This document shows, piece after piece, positions 47,703-57,904 of a stretch of 64,000 bases of DNA. The stretch spans positions 62,001 through 126,000 of the forward strand of contig NZ_KV757658.1 in assembly GCF_001712795.1 (NCBI RefSeq), given 5' to 3'. Positions within the stretch are counted from its first letter, which is position 1. The number at the start of each line of letters is the position of its first letter. The notes beneath the pieces were generated by a model. That model had not been told where the DNA came from. It made no database searches and was given only the letters and a program-made list of their open reading frames with translations. Origin of the DNA: Nostoc sp. KVJ20 (lineage in GTDB: Bacteria > Cyanobacteriota > Cyanobacteriia > Cyanobacteriales > Nostocaceae). The position numbers and the translations under genes are program-made.

Positions 47703-49424
47703 CTAGCTAAAAATCTCGATGTTGCCAACAGCAAACTTGCTTTCATCGAGGGGACTACTAGGTAAAGCTTGTTGGTCAGCTTTGTTACGCATCGACTCGA
47801 CTTTATCGGCTTCGCGGATGGCAAGTGGGTTAATCTGGCGGCGTTCTTCTAGTAATGCCTCGATTGTTAGTTCAAGTGTGGGGACTTGGCTTTCTGAGTA
47901 GGTATCTTCTGTTATTGTTTCGCAGAATATGGTACTAGCGGCGCGTTCTACAATTGTCTGGATTTCTGCACCTACACACCGATTGGTGGCTTTAAGAATT
48001 CTGCGCCACTGTTCCTCGCTCCAGGGGTCGCCGCCATTGCGAAAACGTTCGTCAAATCGGGCAGCGTGCAGTTTGAAGATACTATATCTTTCCCCATTAT
48101 TGGGCAGGTCTACTTTAAATAAATAGTCAAACCGTCCAGCACGGGTGAGTTCGGGTGGCAGCCATTCCATTCGGTTGACTGAGGCGATGACCAGTACATC
48201 TGACGTGCGCTCTTGCATCCATGTCAGCAGCTGGCCAGCAAGCCGTTTGGCGAGGTCATCATCCCCAGCGAAGCCTTTATCAAAGTCGTCGAAGTACAAA
48301 ATTACTTGATTGAGCCTATCTGCCAGTCGCAACAAGCGTTTAAGTTTCATTTCTGCTTGGTTGCCAAAACTTCTAAAGTTGCCCCAATCGACCATGATGA
48401 GGGGAATACCCATATTCTGGGAACAGGCTTTTGCTGAGTGTGATTTTCCTGTCCCCGGTGGACCCACAAGCATAATCCCTTTGGGTACACGCAGATTATA
48501 TTGTTTGGCACGCGGGGTAAGCAATCGCTTGAACTTTTTGAATGACTGCTGCATGAGTTCCAATCCCCCAAGTTGGACTTTTGGCGGAGGTAAGAATTCG
48601 ATGTCATACAAGCGGTTGAGCAGTTGAATTTTTTTTGATAGCAGAAGCTTGGCTATCTCACTGGAATTTCCTAAATCATGATTTTTACTAATATCGTTTA
48701 GGCAATACATAATATCAGAAATATACAAACCAGCACTAGCGTTAGCAATTTCTAAATAGTCTTGTTCCGTATATGTGAAAGAAAATTTTTTGCTTTTAAT
48801 TAAACTATCAATAATTTCTTGTGCGTCTGGTAGTTCTTGACTCCATAGGGGAATTTCTGCCGCTATTTCGCTTGCTATCTCGGCGTTGGCTCCTAGTAAT
48901 ATAGTAGTTTTACCACTATCTCTTGTATAAAATTTGAGATTGATTAACGACGACTTCATCCATTCTGATATAATAAAATCGATTTCTTTCGGTGTATCTT
49001 CTTTTATCCAAGGGAAGATATTCTCAATGATTAATACTCCCTTGCCAGAATAAATTTTCCAGAAATTGAGTACTTGAAAATAGTCTTCTTTATTTTGTTT
49101 TATCGAAGGTTTATAGTCGTCAAACTCTCGAAGAACGAGATTTTCTTCGGCGCTGACGGCTAGTTCTTTAATACTGTCCTCGCTGAGATTCCAAATGTAG
49201 GCTTTTTTGCCTGCTTGCTGACAGTAAGTAGTGATTCGGGTGAGGAGGCGGTGACGTTCTTGGAGGGGAGATTCGCAGGCGATGATTGGATAGTTGTCCG
49301 CAAGAAGGTCTTCTAGATAGTCAAAGCTAGACTTCATCTCAGTTGCTTGTAGCGTACTCAGAAGTAATCTTATCCAGAAGAGATGCTGTACGAGAACTGA
49401 TAATTTTCTAATTCTTGCGTCCAT
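47703..49424 (-). CDS. AAA+ ATPase, Ycf46/SpoVK-like
   Basis: The 573-residue protein has the Ycf46-type N-terminal region (YLEDLLADNYPIIACESPLQ) and a C-terminal AAA+ module. The latter has Walker A MLVGPPGTGKSHSAK (about 315-329), Walker B VILYFDDFDKGFAGDD, an arginine-finger region LPPELTRAGRFDYLFKVDLP, and a lid with GGDPWSEEQWRRILKATNR. Such ATPases remodel proteins. The ATG at 49424 is used; MKSSFDYLEDLL at 49337 is an alternative. It is upstream of and co-directional with the transfer genes and may assist assembly of the secretion apparatus or a plasmid function. Confidence 0.85.
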   Translation of the reverse strand: MDARIRKLSVLVQHLFWIRLLLSTLQATEMKSSFDYLEDLLADNYPIIACESPLQERHRLLTRITTYCQQAGKKAYIWNLSEDSIKELAVSAEENLVLREFDDYKPSIKQNKEDYFQVLNFWKIYSGKGVLIIENIFPWIKEDTPKEIDFIISEWMKSSLINLKFYTRDSGKTTILLGANAEIASEIAAEIPLWSQELPDAQEIIDSLIKSKKFSFTYTEQDYLEIANASAGLYISDIMYCLNDISKNHDLGNSSEIAKLLLSKKIQLLNRLYDIEFLPPPKVQLGGLELMQQSFKKFKRLLTPRAKQYNLRVPKGIMLVGPPGTGKSHSAKACSQNMGIPLIMVDWGNFRSFGNQAEMKLKRLLRLADRLNQVILYFDDFDKGFAGDDDLAKRLAGQLLTWMQERTSDVLVIASVNRMEWLPPELTRAGRFDYLFKVDLPNNGERYSIFKLHAARFDERFRNGGDPWSEEQWRRILKATNRCVGAEIQTIVERAASTIFCETITEDTYSESQVPTLELTIEALLEERRQINPLAIREADKVESMRNKADQQALPSSPLDESKFAVGNIEIFS

Positions 49425-49519
49425 AAATTAGAAAAAAGTTGATTTACTTTCAGTATTTTGTTGATTGTGTAATCGCGTTGTGAATTTAGATAATTGCAGT
49501 ATGAAGAGTTAGTGCAAGT

Positions 49520-50098
49520 ATGGCAAAGACACCAGAATATCCAATTGTTGTTATCCCAGAGTTAGTTAAAGAAAAAAAACAGTTTACCCCTTTAGTTTTT
49601 CCTTCTGGACAGGGAGATGCACCAATCGGGGCAAGTGAGGGGCTGTTTGAAAATGTTCTCAAACACTATTTTGGTGAAATTGTTTCTCCCCAGCAGGTGA
49701 TGCTTCCTCCAGGGCATCGACTACCATTTACGGCTGATTTTCTTATTATTGAACCAAATACTGGCTTACACATAGATTTGGAGGTCGATGAGCCAATTTC
49801 GTTTGCAACTCTTAAGCCTACCCACTGTATCGGCGAGGATGATTACAGGAACAAGTGTTTTGTCGATGCCAACTGGCTAGTCATCCGGTTTGCAGAAGAA
49901 CAAGTCTCGTCTCAGCCAGAACGCTGCGCTCGATTTCTTGCTGGTGCGATCGCCCAACTGACAGATAATAATACTTATCGCCAGAAGCTACTTCATGTAG
50001 ATAAAGTTACTCCTATGCGTCAGTGGTCTGCACATCAAGCTTCCAAATTAAAGAAGAGTGATTACCGCCAAGGCTATCTTGGCCAAAGGAAGAACTAA
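49520..50098 (+). CDS. Probable PD-(D/E)XK / Vsr-like endonuclease-fold protein
   Basis: The 192-residue protein contains LPFTADFLIIEPNTGLHIDL followed by EVDEP, then RNKCFVDANWLVIRFAEEQV. This matches the pattern of DUF559/Vsr-type PD-(D/E)XK proteins (D...ExD/K, then ...WxViRF). The lysine after the second acidic motif is not obvious (LEVDEP). It is the only plus-strand gene in this region, divergent from the AAA gene and convergent with the helicase pair. It may act in DNA defence or mobile element control. Confidence 0.6.
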   Translation: MAKTPEYPIVVIPELVKEKKQFTPLVFPSGQGDAPIGASEGLFENVLKHYFGEIVSPQQVMLPPGHRLPFTADFLIIEPNTGLHIDLEVDEPISFATLKPTHCIGEDDYRNKCFVDANWLVIRFAEEQVSSQPERCARFLAGAIAQLTDNNTYRQKLLHVDKVTPMRQWSAHQASKLKKSDYRQGYLGQRKN

Positions 50099-50219
50099 GG
50101 ATGTGAATATTCGATACAACAATATTAGTGAGAGCTATTAGCATTATTTTCCCATCACAATAAACCTTAAAAATGTTGAGTTTTATTGCGTCAACCTAAA
50201 TGATGAGTCGGCGACCATA

Positions 50220-51644
50220 CTAATCTTCTACCAGTCTTGGATCGGGAATACCCCACAGTCGTTCAGCTTTATCTATAGGATCTTCATATTCTGGTTCATA
50301 TCCATAGTAATCCGATACACTTTGCGGCTTAAAACCCGACGAAATTTTCTCAAAGTTAAAATAATGTTGCTTTTGTTGTCTACAGTCAAATCTCTCCAAT
50401 GACTTCCAAGGCATTTCGTTGGATGTTTCTGAATCCCATGCCTTTTCAAAGCGAGCGGTGGAATATTCCTCGTCATCCTTGTATTTCCTGGCATACAATG
50501 TTGCAATTTTATTTTTGGCAATTTGAAGTTGCATATTCTTATCTAATCTATTGAATTCATCCGAGCCATACTCTACAATTCCGGCGAAGAAGGTTCTAAT
50601 ATAAACCCAAGGCATTTTTATCCAGTCATAGCCTAAAACTCGTCCATCATGATATTCGACAACCACATCACTTCCACCAGGTATGTGTGAAAGTATGTTT
50701 GTTCGATATCTACGGTCAACCCACAATATCAGATGAGCGAGACGTTGTGGCAAACCTATGTAAACTCGTTCAGGTTCGATAGACCTTATTGGGTTTTGTC
50801 TTACCAAAATATCTGGAATATTAGACTCCCTTCGAGATGTTATAACCTCATTAGGAATTGTGGGACTTAATAAACTCGCCAATTTCTCTAAGCTGAATTG
50901 CTCTTGATTTTTTAGAGATGTCAGCCTATTAGAAATTTCTTGCACTTCATGTTCGTCAACAAAAGCTTTTACTAAATGCTCTCCACTTAATCCATTTTGG
51001 AAAACTAACAAGCCTATTAATTTAAAAACTTTTTTAGATTCTATCTCTTGATATCCTGTTACAACTTTTTCCTGATCATGGCAAAAAAAACTTTGTAAAG
51101 CTTCCAGGTTTAAGCGTGACTGTGTATTAAATTCATTTTCTAAATCGCTTAAATCATCTAATCTCTTTAGAGCAAAGGGGGCATTCTTAAAAGGGGTGAT
51201 GTTAAAACTCAAATTTCCAGTTAAAGCATCGTCAATAGCATATATCTGTTGAGTAGATTTAGGCTTGAGAATAGAGTTTTTATCGGTAAATAATTTTTTC
51301 GTGGCAGGCTTTACCATAATCGTGGATTCAGAACTAATCACCAAATTGTTATAAGCCTGAAGTGTTGCAGTCGTATTTCGCACAAACATGGGATCAATAC
51401 CCAGCATATCAGCTATTTCAGTTTCTGTCGGAGAAGGAATAATATCAAGAGCAGATCGCAAGACAAATTCCTCAAATATATCTACCTTGCGGGGTTCATT
51501 TACTGTTACTTGTAAGGTTGTTTGATTCAGACTGTAGCGAAGATAGCCTCCTCCTATGAATGAAAGTTGATTTTGTAATTGAAATTGTTCTACTAATTTA
51601 TTTAATTGAGAATCAATTGGTTGGTCAGAGAAGGCTGGACACAT
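50220..51644 (-). CDS. Partner protein of the large helicase, unknown family
   Basis: The 474-residue protein starts inside the last 20 bases of the helicase gene, so the two are co-translated. Its N-terminal part includes a winged-helix-like block (SPTETEIADMLGIDPMFVRN, TTATLQAYNNLVI). Later regions contain VEYHDGRVLGYDWIKMPWVY, IRTFFAGIVEYGSDEFNRLD and an acidic Tyr-rich C-terminus (YYGYEPEYEDPIDKAERLWG). No named family is recognised. Fixed pairing with a UPF1-like helicase is reminiscent of two-gene defence cassettes; this is inference. Confidence 0.65.
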   Translation of the reverse strand: MCPAFSDQPIDSQLNKLVEQFQLQNQLSFIGGGYLRYSLNQTTLQVTVNEPRKVDIFEEFVLRSALDIIPSPTETEIADMLGIDPMFVRNTTATLQAYNNLVISSESTIMVKPATKKLFTDKNSILKPKSTQQIYAIDDALTGNLSFNITPFKNAPFALKRLDDLSDLENEFNTQSRLNLEALQSFFCHDQEKVVTGYQEIESKKVFKLIGLLVFQNGLSGEHLVKAFVDEHEVQEISNRLTSLKNQEQFSLEKLASLLSPTIPNEVITSRRESNIPDILVRQNPIRSIEPERVYIGLPQRLAHLILWVDRRYRTNILSHIPGGSDVVVEYHDGRVLGYDWIKMPWVYIRTFFAGIVEYGSDEFNRLDKNMQLQIAKNKIATLYARKYKDDEEYSTARFEKAWDSETSNEMPWKSLERFDCRQQKQHYFNFEKISSGFKPQSVSDYYGYEPEYEDPIDKAERLWGIPDPRLVED

Positions 51645-54600
51645 CTATAAAACCTCTATAACGTTCAACAACGTTTGATACTTCTTGGTAGATAGGAATG
51701 CTTGTAAAAAGGTTATGACATCCCACAATTATCAGTAATTCTTTTGCTCTAGAAAAGGCTACATTAACCCGTTCAGGCGTTTTAGCAAATCCAACTCTTC
51801 CTTGATTGTTATTACGAACCATGCTAACAATGACAACAGCTTTTTCCATTCCCTGAAATCTATCAACTGTTCCAGTGCGAATATCAAGGTTAGAAAAACG
51901 GTGTTCATGGGAAATGCGTCTATCAATAAGTCTCAACTGAGCGCCATAGAAGGTGATAATACCTATCTCTTTTTTGGGTTCCCCTTTAGCAACTTTGGCA
52001 GCCCAAGTTGTGTTCATCTGCTCGCACAATTTTTCTATCCAATCAACTTCCTTCTCGTTTTGATAAGAAGTTCCTGTTCGGTTTTCTCTAAAATTGGGAT
52101 CAGAAGGTATTTTCACCCAAATTATATGCTGATCTTCCTTAATAAGTTGACCTGCTAAATTATGTGCGCGTTGGTTGTCAGGATCGGGAAGTCCGCAGGT
52201 TAATCCGCCATCACCCTCATTATAAAACTGGTTGATTGCTTCCATAATCTGAGGGTGCATCCTATACTGGATGTTCAGCCTTCGCGTTATCCCTGTTTGT
52301 CCATTTTTTGCTGCTTCAAATTGAAGTTTAAACCAAGAATCTTCTAAAAATTGCACACTATCTCTAGGAATTGAAAGTTCTTCGGCTATTTCATCTAAAT
52401 TTCCCTCATCAAGGATAGGTGGTAACTGGCGATAGTCGCCAATCATTACAACTTTTTTGCCTTTGAGTGCTGGTATTAGCAATTCTGGAGGAGTGCTTTT
52501 ACTGACTTCATCAATAATTACAACATCGAATTGGCTGAATTTTTGAGAAAAATTCCATTTCGCTGCTTTGATGCAGGTAATTCCCACAACATTAACATTC
52601 TCTAAATATTTTCGGCTGATTGATTCGAGGTCTTCCTCTGATGGTTGGCGTAACCTGGCAATCCAATCCCGCATGGTATACCCATATTGGTCAAGGTAAG
52701 ACGAGGCTTTAGCTAGGTGATCTTTCCAAGGTTCAAAATGTTGTTGAACACTTGTTAAAAAATCAGAGTTGAATAATTCTGTAGTAGGAATATCTGTTTT
52801 TAGATAATTTGGAATAGACTGCCAAATGTTTTGCCACCAATTCCTTTGATTGTTTAAATTTTCTTGCAATATTTGTATCTCTTTATAGTGTTCAGCAATC
52901 TGCTTGTCTAATTCTGCGATCTCCTGAACAATACGTTCTCTCTGGTGCTGTAATTCATCTATTTGAAGTTGGAAATAATCGTTAATATTAAAAAGTACAA
53001 CAAATGGATATTGAGTATTATGTAAATTACTTTTATCTGTTTCTAGTTTATTTATTTCTGTATTTTTTTGAGACTGCAATCCCTTCAATAATGCCTGGAG
53101 TTTTGTTGTAATTTCAATAAGATATTTTGCCGCAATACTATTCAATTTTAATTCAATATTGCTAGGCTTATTTTGCTCTATTAAAATTTCATACTGCTGT
53201 TTAATCGCCTCTAGTTTAATCGCCGTTTTATAATGCTCTTGAGGCTCTTGAGATTGGTTAGACTGGCGAATAATCCTTTGGGTTATTTGTAAAAGTTGGC
53301 TGATAGTTTGCAAGGGTTGGGTACTGTCAATGCTAGATTTCAATTGATTAACACACAAAGAAATATGCGCCGCACTGGGTTTTTGATCGGCTAGATAATT
53401 TTTTGTCTGGAAAAATAGCCAATAGATGCGGTTAGCGACTTTGCAGATTTCATCCCAGTCCATACACTGGGTAATTAGTTGGTTAATTTCCCGCAGCAGG
53501 GGATCGCAAGTGTCTTTCCAAGGTAAGCCGTCAGGTTGAGCTTCTTTTGCAATGGACAGCCCTATTCTAGGCAAGTAAATCAAGTCTTCTGTAACAAATA
53601 AGCGCTGTTGTAAGTACTGCTTAAATAAGTTATAAATATTAGAGTTGGCATCCCTTGTCCATTCACTCAATTCATCGAGTGCTATTGCTATTTCAGACTG
53701 ACGATTTTTTAAATTTTGAAGTGTTTTTGCCTGCTCTGCCACAAATATACTGTTAGATTCTAGTATATTATTTAACTGATTTTTTAGTAAATTAATTTGC
53801 TGATTTCGCGTTTCTAAAATTTCGTGTTCACTGTTTTTATTAAAACGGACTACCGCTAGTTTTGTTTGGCAATCTAGCAATTTTTTATGCTCTAATGGGA
53901 AGTTTATTTCAGCTTCTAAATAAACTCTGAATTTTTCTAATGATGTCAGTAGTGGATGCAAACCTTGAACAATTTGCTGCTGTTCCGATAAGTGGTTTTC
54001 ACAGTTAATAGCAGTATTTTCCAACCACCTGTCAATCGCCCTGTGGGCTAAAAAGGGTTCTCCTTCTCTACCTACTCTGTTGCCTGCTTCTCCCTCTCGC
54101 AGAGGACGCAATACTGGGTGGTGAGCTAATCGACTGAGAGCGTTGTCTACTGCAAGGTTAGCTTGAGACGCAATCAGCGTGCGACCACCCCGACGTGCTA
54201 CTTGATAACAGATTTCAGCAATTACTGTAGTTTTGCCTGTTCCTGGTGGCCCTTGTATTAAAACCAAATCTTCAGCAGCCAACACTGCTTCTACCGCCGC
54301 TATTTGAGTTTCATTAGCCTCAGAGAGCAACAAGTCTGCCTTTGAAAGTCGAGAACTTTCAGGTAGCGGTCTGGCTTTAGCGGCATCAAAGAAAAATTCC
54401 CCCAAATAACGATTTTGGGTGTGACCCTCTCGCAAGTCTCTTAAGGCTTGTTCCTGCCAGCGAATCTGAGTAAGGCTACCAACATCTTCAAAAAACAAAA
54501 ATCCTGTAACGGGCAGCGCAAAATCTCCTCTGTTTAAGGAATCAGTTACCTGTACTTTTATCTGGTTCTTATTACTTTCGACTGTTTCGATTTCTCCCAA

Positions 54601-55365
54601 TTTTTGCCCACGCCGATGATTTCCTAAGTCACTAGAGGTTCTAAACAACTGAACAAATTCGTTTCTAGCCCGTCCTGCTCGTTGCCAAAACTCATCTGGA
54701 GTCAGGGACACTGAACCATTACTTGTTGCTAAATCAACATTAAGGGTAAAGGTGATACGATTTTGGGATTCAGGATGGTTATGTCCAACAAAAGGCACAC
54801 AAAATTGTCGTTGTTTAGCTGTACGGCTTTGAATCGCTAAATACTGTCCCCAACCTCTGATCTGATCCCTGGTAGGTACATGAGAGCCGCAGACTGGCAT
54901 TGTTATTATCTGTGCAAATGCTTCTTGCGGAATCCCGATATCTTGTCTTACATTGGGCAAGAGATGAATAAGCCAAGCTGAAGAAAAAGCATCTATCTGT
55001 CCTTGTTCCGGGTCTACCAAATTAATTCTCTTTAACCCTAAACAGCCGTTACCGTCTTTACGCACACTTGCCGACACCTGTAATGTTTGCTGCTGTTCTT
55101 GCAGTTTGGTGGGAAGTTGAAAATCATCGTGGTCTGTTGCTATAGTTAGCTCCCAAATTTCGTATTCAGGTTGTGGCGCTTCTCTTTGTCTGCGAATATA
55201 AAACAAACAAGGCTCTGACCCTAGAAGCTCAGAGATTAGCTCGTCAGCGCGAATGTACCGATCTCTAAACTCAGGATAGGCATCAAGTGCACCTGAACCT
55301 TCGATTTGGCAGATAAAGCGATCGCTTGCTCCGTTTATGTAGCGATAACCCCAAGTTTCAGACAT
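51625..55365 (-). CDS. Large superfamily 1 helicase, UPF1/DNA2 type (AAA_11/AAA_12)
   Basis: The protein of about 1246 residues has Walker A LIQGPPGTGKTTVIAEICYQ (about 375), motif Ia TLIASQANLAVDNALSRL, then a coiled-coil insertion of about 450 residues (IVQEIAELDKQIAEHYKEIQ among others). Walker B follows (VVIIDEVSKSTPPELLI, about 955), then GDYRQLPPI, TRRLNIQYRMHPQI, VDRFQGMEKAVVIVSMVRNN and VNVAFSRAKELLIIVG. The N-terminal 350 residues are a beta-rich domain. The ATG at 55365 is preferred over the preceding GTG. The family unwinds DNA or RNA; members with long insertions and a conserved partner often belong to anti-phage systems. Confidence 0.88.
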   Translation of the reverse strand: MSETWGYRYINGASDRFICQIEGSGALDAYPEFRDRYIRADELISELLGSEPCLFYIRRQREAPQPEYEIWELTIATDHDDFQLPTKLQEQQQTLQVSASVRKDGNGCLGLKRINLVDPEQGQIDAFSSAWLIHLLPNVRQDIGIPQEAFAQIITMPVCGSHVPTRDQIRGWGQYLAIQSRTAKQRQFCVPFVGHNHPESQNRITFTLNVDLATSNGSVSLTPDEFWQRAGRARNEFVQLFRTSSDLGNHRRGQKLGEIETVESNKNQIKVQVTDSLNRGDFALPVTGFLFFEDVGSLTQIRWQEQALRDLREGHTQNRYLGEFFFDAAKARPLPESSRLSKADLLLSEANETQIAAVEAVLAAEDLVLIQGPPGTGKTTVIAEICYQVARRGGRTLIASQANLAVDNALSRLAHHPVLRPLREGEAGNRVGREGEPFLAHRAIDRWLENTAINCENHLSEQQQIVQGLHPLLTSLEKFRVYLEAEINFPLEHKKLLDCQTKLAVVRFNKNSEHEILETRNQQINLLKNQLNNILESNSIFVAEQAKTLQNLKNRQSEIAIALDELSEWTRDANSNIYNLFKQYLQQRLFVTEDLIYLPRIGLSIAKEAQPDGLPWKDTCDPLLREINQLITQCMDWDEICKVANRIYWLFFQTKNYLADQKPSAAHISLCVNQLKSSIDSTQPLQTISQLLQITQRIIRQSNQSQEPQEHYKTAIKLEAIKQQYEILIEQNKPSNIELKLNSIAAKYLIEITTKLQALLKGLQSQKNTEINKLETDKSNLHNTQYPFVVLFNINDYFQLQIDELQHQRERIVQEIAELDKQIAEHYKEIQILQENLNNQRNWWQNIWQSIPNYLKTDIPTTELFNSDFLTSVQQHFEPWKDHLAKASSYLDQYGYTMRDWIARLRQPSEEDLESISRKYLENVNVVGITCIKAAKWNFSQKFSQFDVVIIDEVSKSTPPELLIPALKGKKVVMIGDYRQLPPILDEGNLDEIAEELSIPRDSVQFLEDSWFKLQFEAAKNGQTGITRRLNIQYRMHPQIMEAINQFYNEGDGGLTCGLPDPDNQRAHNLAGQLIKEDQHIIWVKIPSDPNFRENRTGTSYQNEKEVDWIEKLCEQMNTTWAAKVAKGEPKKEIGIITFYGAQLRLIDRRISHEHRFSNLDIRTGTVDRFQGMEKAVVIVSMVRNNNQGRVGFAKTPERVNVAFSRAKELLIIVGCHNLFTSIPIYQEVSNVVERYRGFIDVSSLL

Positions 55366-55721
55366 CACCTTTTCTCATAATCTAAATAACCTGTACTAAA
55401 CCTGTTCAACAATTAGCTTTTAACCCTTGATTTATAAGGCTTCCAGGATAATTTTTGCATAATTCTACTAGTCAACTGCATTTAATCTCGCTGACCCACC
55501 CATTTTTAGTTGTTAGCTGTAGCGAATGGCATCTAATTATACAAAACTAATTGTTACTTGATTTTGGCTTACATTTACACGGGTGTCCACCGAGATTCCT
55601 ACAAAATGAAGAATACTAGCTTTTGTTGTTGATCAAGGGCAATCGCTCTTGGAGGAGAGTGCCACAGCGATTGCCACTCTGGAACGAAAATATGGATTTA
55701 ACATCATGAAGCACTCAGTAG
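55366..55721. promoter_or_regulatory. Spacer upstream of the helicase pair
   Basis: No gene is seen in this gap of about 350 bp. It probably contains the helicase promoter in its left half. An imperfect dyad (GAGTGCCACAGCGATTGCCA, about 55656-55675, with CTC following) lies near the right end and could terminate or regulate transcripts from 55722. Confidence 0.4.
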
Positions 55722-56003
55722 CTACCTGATTTTAGGAGGAGATAATGGGAGATTTGTTAACTGTTGAACAGTCATCTGTTTGGTTGTAGGTACTTGATTT
55801 TTGTTTTTGTTAGATATCTGAAATTTGGATTTTTCAGTTAAGCTCTCGGTTTTAATTACACTGTGTTTTGTAGATGTAGTGCAGTTACAGTGTTTTTCAA
55901 AAGCGATAGATATATCTAGCAAGAATTGGAAAATAAAGAGAGTAGAAAATCCGTAAATAATAACGTAGAGAAGTCCTGTTAGGATATACTGTGCTAATTC
56001 CAT
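55722..56003 (-). CDS. Small membrane protein, 93 residues
   Basis: One membrane helix (YILTGLLYVIIYGFSTLFIF), starting near residue 6, is followed by a basic polar tail (KTESLTEKSKFQISNKNKNQ). No family is recognised. The ATG at 56003 has a purine-rich stretch (AAAAGAATGG on the minus strand) as start context. The protein resembles small inner-membrane proteins often found on plasmids, some of which act in exclusion or as toxins. Confidence 0.5.
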   Translation of the reverse strand: MELAQYILTGLLYVIIYGFSTLFIFQFLLDISIAFEKHCNCTTSTKHSVIKTESLTEKSKFQISNKNKNQVPTTKQMTVQQLTNLPLSPPKIR

Positions 56004-56332
56004 TCTTTTAACTCGTGTTGATATAACTAGTAACTGGCTATTTTATGAAGCGATATGCCACCAGCTTTCTATTTAAGCGTTAGCTCGTGTGGTATTAAAA
56101 ATATTTTTTTACAATTCTATCGGTTTTGATGTTATCCCAAAACCAGAAATATTTAATATTGGTAAATAAATTTTAATTATTTAGTTGTGGTTGGTGTCGG
56201 GAGTATTGATAACTTTCCCGGTAAGCAAAGTTTCAGCATCAAACTAAGTTTTGATACAGAAAGTATCAAACTGATGCAGGAATAGTGATAAGATAAATTT
56301 TGAGTTTGGTTTGGTTAGATGAACCTGTTTAT
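56004..56332. other. AT-rich spacer
   Basis: No gene was found on either strand. The segment contains the imperfect dyad CAAACTAAGTTTTGATACAG with AAAGTATCAAACTGATG around 56239-56275, which may be an operator-like site. Confidence 0.4.
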
Positions 56333-56782
56333 CTATATGTACTTAATAACTGTTCTGATATTATCTACTAACTGTACTATCATACCCAAAATAGCTTTCC
56401 AGCCAAGTATTATCCCCCAAAAGCCGCTAACAAATAGACCAAATACTGACTTGAGGAAGATAACTCCCCTGTAATTTATCTCGATATTTGATTCAGCTTT
56501 GGTATAGATAAAACCATCCCCAATTTTATTTTCTAACTTCCTGATTTTTCGTTCTTCTTCTCTATCTCTTCTTTCTTCTTGTACCTTCCAACCCCAAGGG
56601 GCAAATCCCAAAATAATCGAAATTGGAAAATAGAATGGCCAGCTATATATGTAGCCAAGGGAAGCATAGATGATAAAGAAGGTTAGCCCCAAACCAGTAC
56701 GCCAAACTAAACACCAGAGGATAAAAAAACTGTCGATAATAGCGTTACGGATAACTATACTTCGGTTTTTGTGATATGACAT
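56333..56782 (-). CDS. Membrane protein with charged linker, 149 residues
   Basis: Two closely spaced hydrophobic segments (AIIDSFFILWCLVWRTGLGL, IIYASLGYIYSWPFYFPISI, ending ILGFAPWGW) are followed by a charged helix (QEERRDREEERKIRKLENKI) and a third hydrophobic region (SVFGLFVSGFWGIILGWKAI). No family is recognised. The gene stands alone between spacers, with an ATG at 56782. Confidence 0.6.
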   Translation of the reverse strand: MSYHKNRSIVIRNAIIDSFFILWCLVWRTGLGLTFFIIYASLGYIYSWPFYFPISIILGFAPWGWKVQEERRDREEERKIRKLENKIGDGFIYTKAESNIEINYRGVIFLKSVFGLFVSGFWGIILGWKAILGMIVQLVDNIRTVIKYI

Positions 56783-56946
56783 TTTAAGCTTGCTTCCGAT
56801 AACTAATATTTAAGTTTTTATTTAGGGTGATTGCATCCCTTCAGATTAAACTTAAACTTAGCAGTAGTTTGAATTATCATATTGATAGTTGAAAATAGAA
56901 ACTACCTAATCAATTGCAATTACCTATTTAGCCACACTAAATAAGG

Positions 56947-57099
56947 TTAAATATACCAACCTATCGTAACGATGTTTTTACCTAATCCGACATAGTTACT
57001 GTTGCTGTCATTGATATCTACAATTTCATCGATTATATCTTCACGGAGTTTAAATTCAGGCAAAGTTTTGATGATTTTTTGAAAAAGTTTAAAATGGTG
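56947..57099 (-). pseudogene. Short coding-like remnant without a start codon
   Basis: On the minus strand a 50-codon frame (HHFKLFQKIIKTLPEFKLRE, then DIIDEIVDINDSNSNYVGLG and KNIVTIGWYI) ends at 56947. It is preceded in frame by a TAG and contains no Met. The amphipathic, protein-like composition suggests a gene fragment or a non-ATG small gene. The rest of 56783-57214 shows nothing else. Confidence 0.35.
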
Positions 57100-57214
57100 C
57101 TATAGGTTAAAAAAAATAAAAATGATTAAGATTTGACCCTTAACCATTTGATGATATTTTTGTAAAATGATGGGATATACCTATGTTTGATTCACATGGT
57201 TGGGGCGTATGCCA

Positions 57215-57817
57215 TTAGTTGTGGTTTTTCTTGTTGCGAGACTTACTACCTGATTGCACCTTAAACCGCACCTGCTTCCCGATACTTACCTCGGCAAGAT
57301 TGCTAATATCTTTACCAGATTTATAAGCTTCAAGAATTGCCTTATTATTAGCTTGGTACTTAATAACTCTAAATTCATCAGGAAAATCTTCATCATCTAC
57401 TTCTACTAGTAATTTAGCGACCTTTGGTGGGTTATCCCTGATTTCAATTACCCTTTCCTTACCGATGTTTTTGTCACTAATTAATCCAATCTCGTGCAGA
57501 TGGATGAGGGTGCGCTTGATTTGTTCAAGTTGAGTTTTGCGACGTGAAATTACCAGGTCGTGGAGTTCGGCTACTCGCGCTTTTCTTTCCTCCCAGGTTT
57601 CAAGGTCAAGATTTAACTGGTCAACTACCCAGGCGATCGCATCGATTTTGGTTTCGATACCATTTTGAACACCTATAAGTTCTTGTAAGAGTTGTTCTAC
57701 ATTACCCTGTTCGCCTAACTCGCCTGCTTCTTCTATCTGTGACCAAAGTTTAGCAGCATCTAGGCTTAATTCTTTGAGAGTGAGTTGGTTGATTTCGCGT
57801 TCAATTGCTGAAGTCAT
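57215..57817 (-). CDS. Siphovirus Gp157-like protein
   Basis: The 200-residue protein has the Gp157 layout: a long helical first half with coiled-coil character (LQELIGVQNGIETKIDAIAW, RKARVAELHDLVISRRKTQL), then the signature VIEIRDNPPKVAKLLVEVDD, EDFPDEFRVIKYQANNKAIL and EAYKSGKDISNLAEVSIGKQ. In phages these proteins are made early and are linked to DNA metabolism or recombination. The C-terminus is basic (GSKSRNKKNHN). It was probably acquired from phage-related DNA. Confidence 0.7.
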   Translation of the reverse strand: MTSAIEREINQLTLKELSLDAAKLWSQIEEAGELGEQGNVEQLLQELIGVQNGIETKIDAIAWVVDQLNLDLETWEERKARVAELHDLVISRRKTQLEQIKRTLIHLHEIGLISDKNIGKERVIEIRDNPPKVAKLLVEVDDEDFPDEFRVIKYQANNKAILEAYKSGKDISNLAEVSIGKQVRFKVQSGSKSRNKKNHN

Positions 57818-57904
57818 AATTTACTTTTGATATAAAAAGCAACTAGCAGTTAGTTGCTACTAGTTGTTGACTAAGAAGAGTTGATGCTTGAAGGGAGATT
57901 GAAT

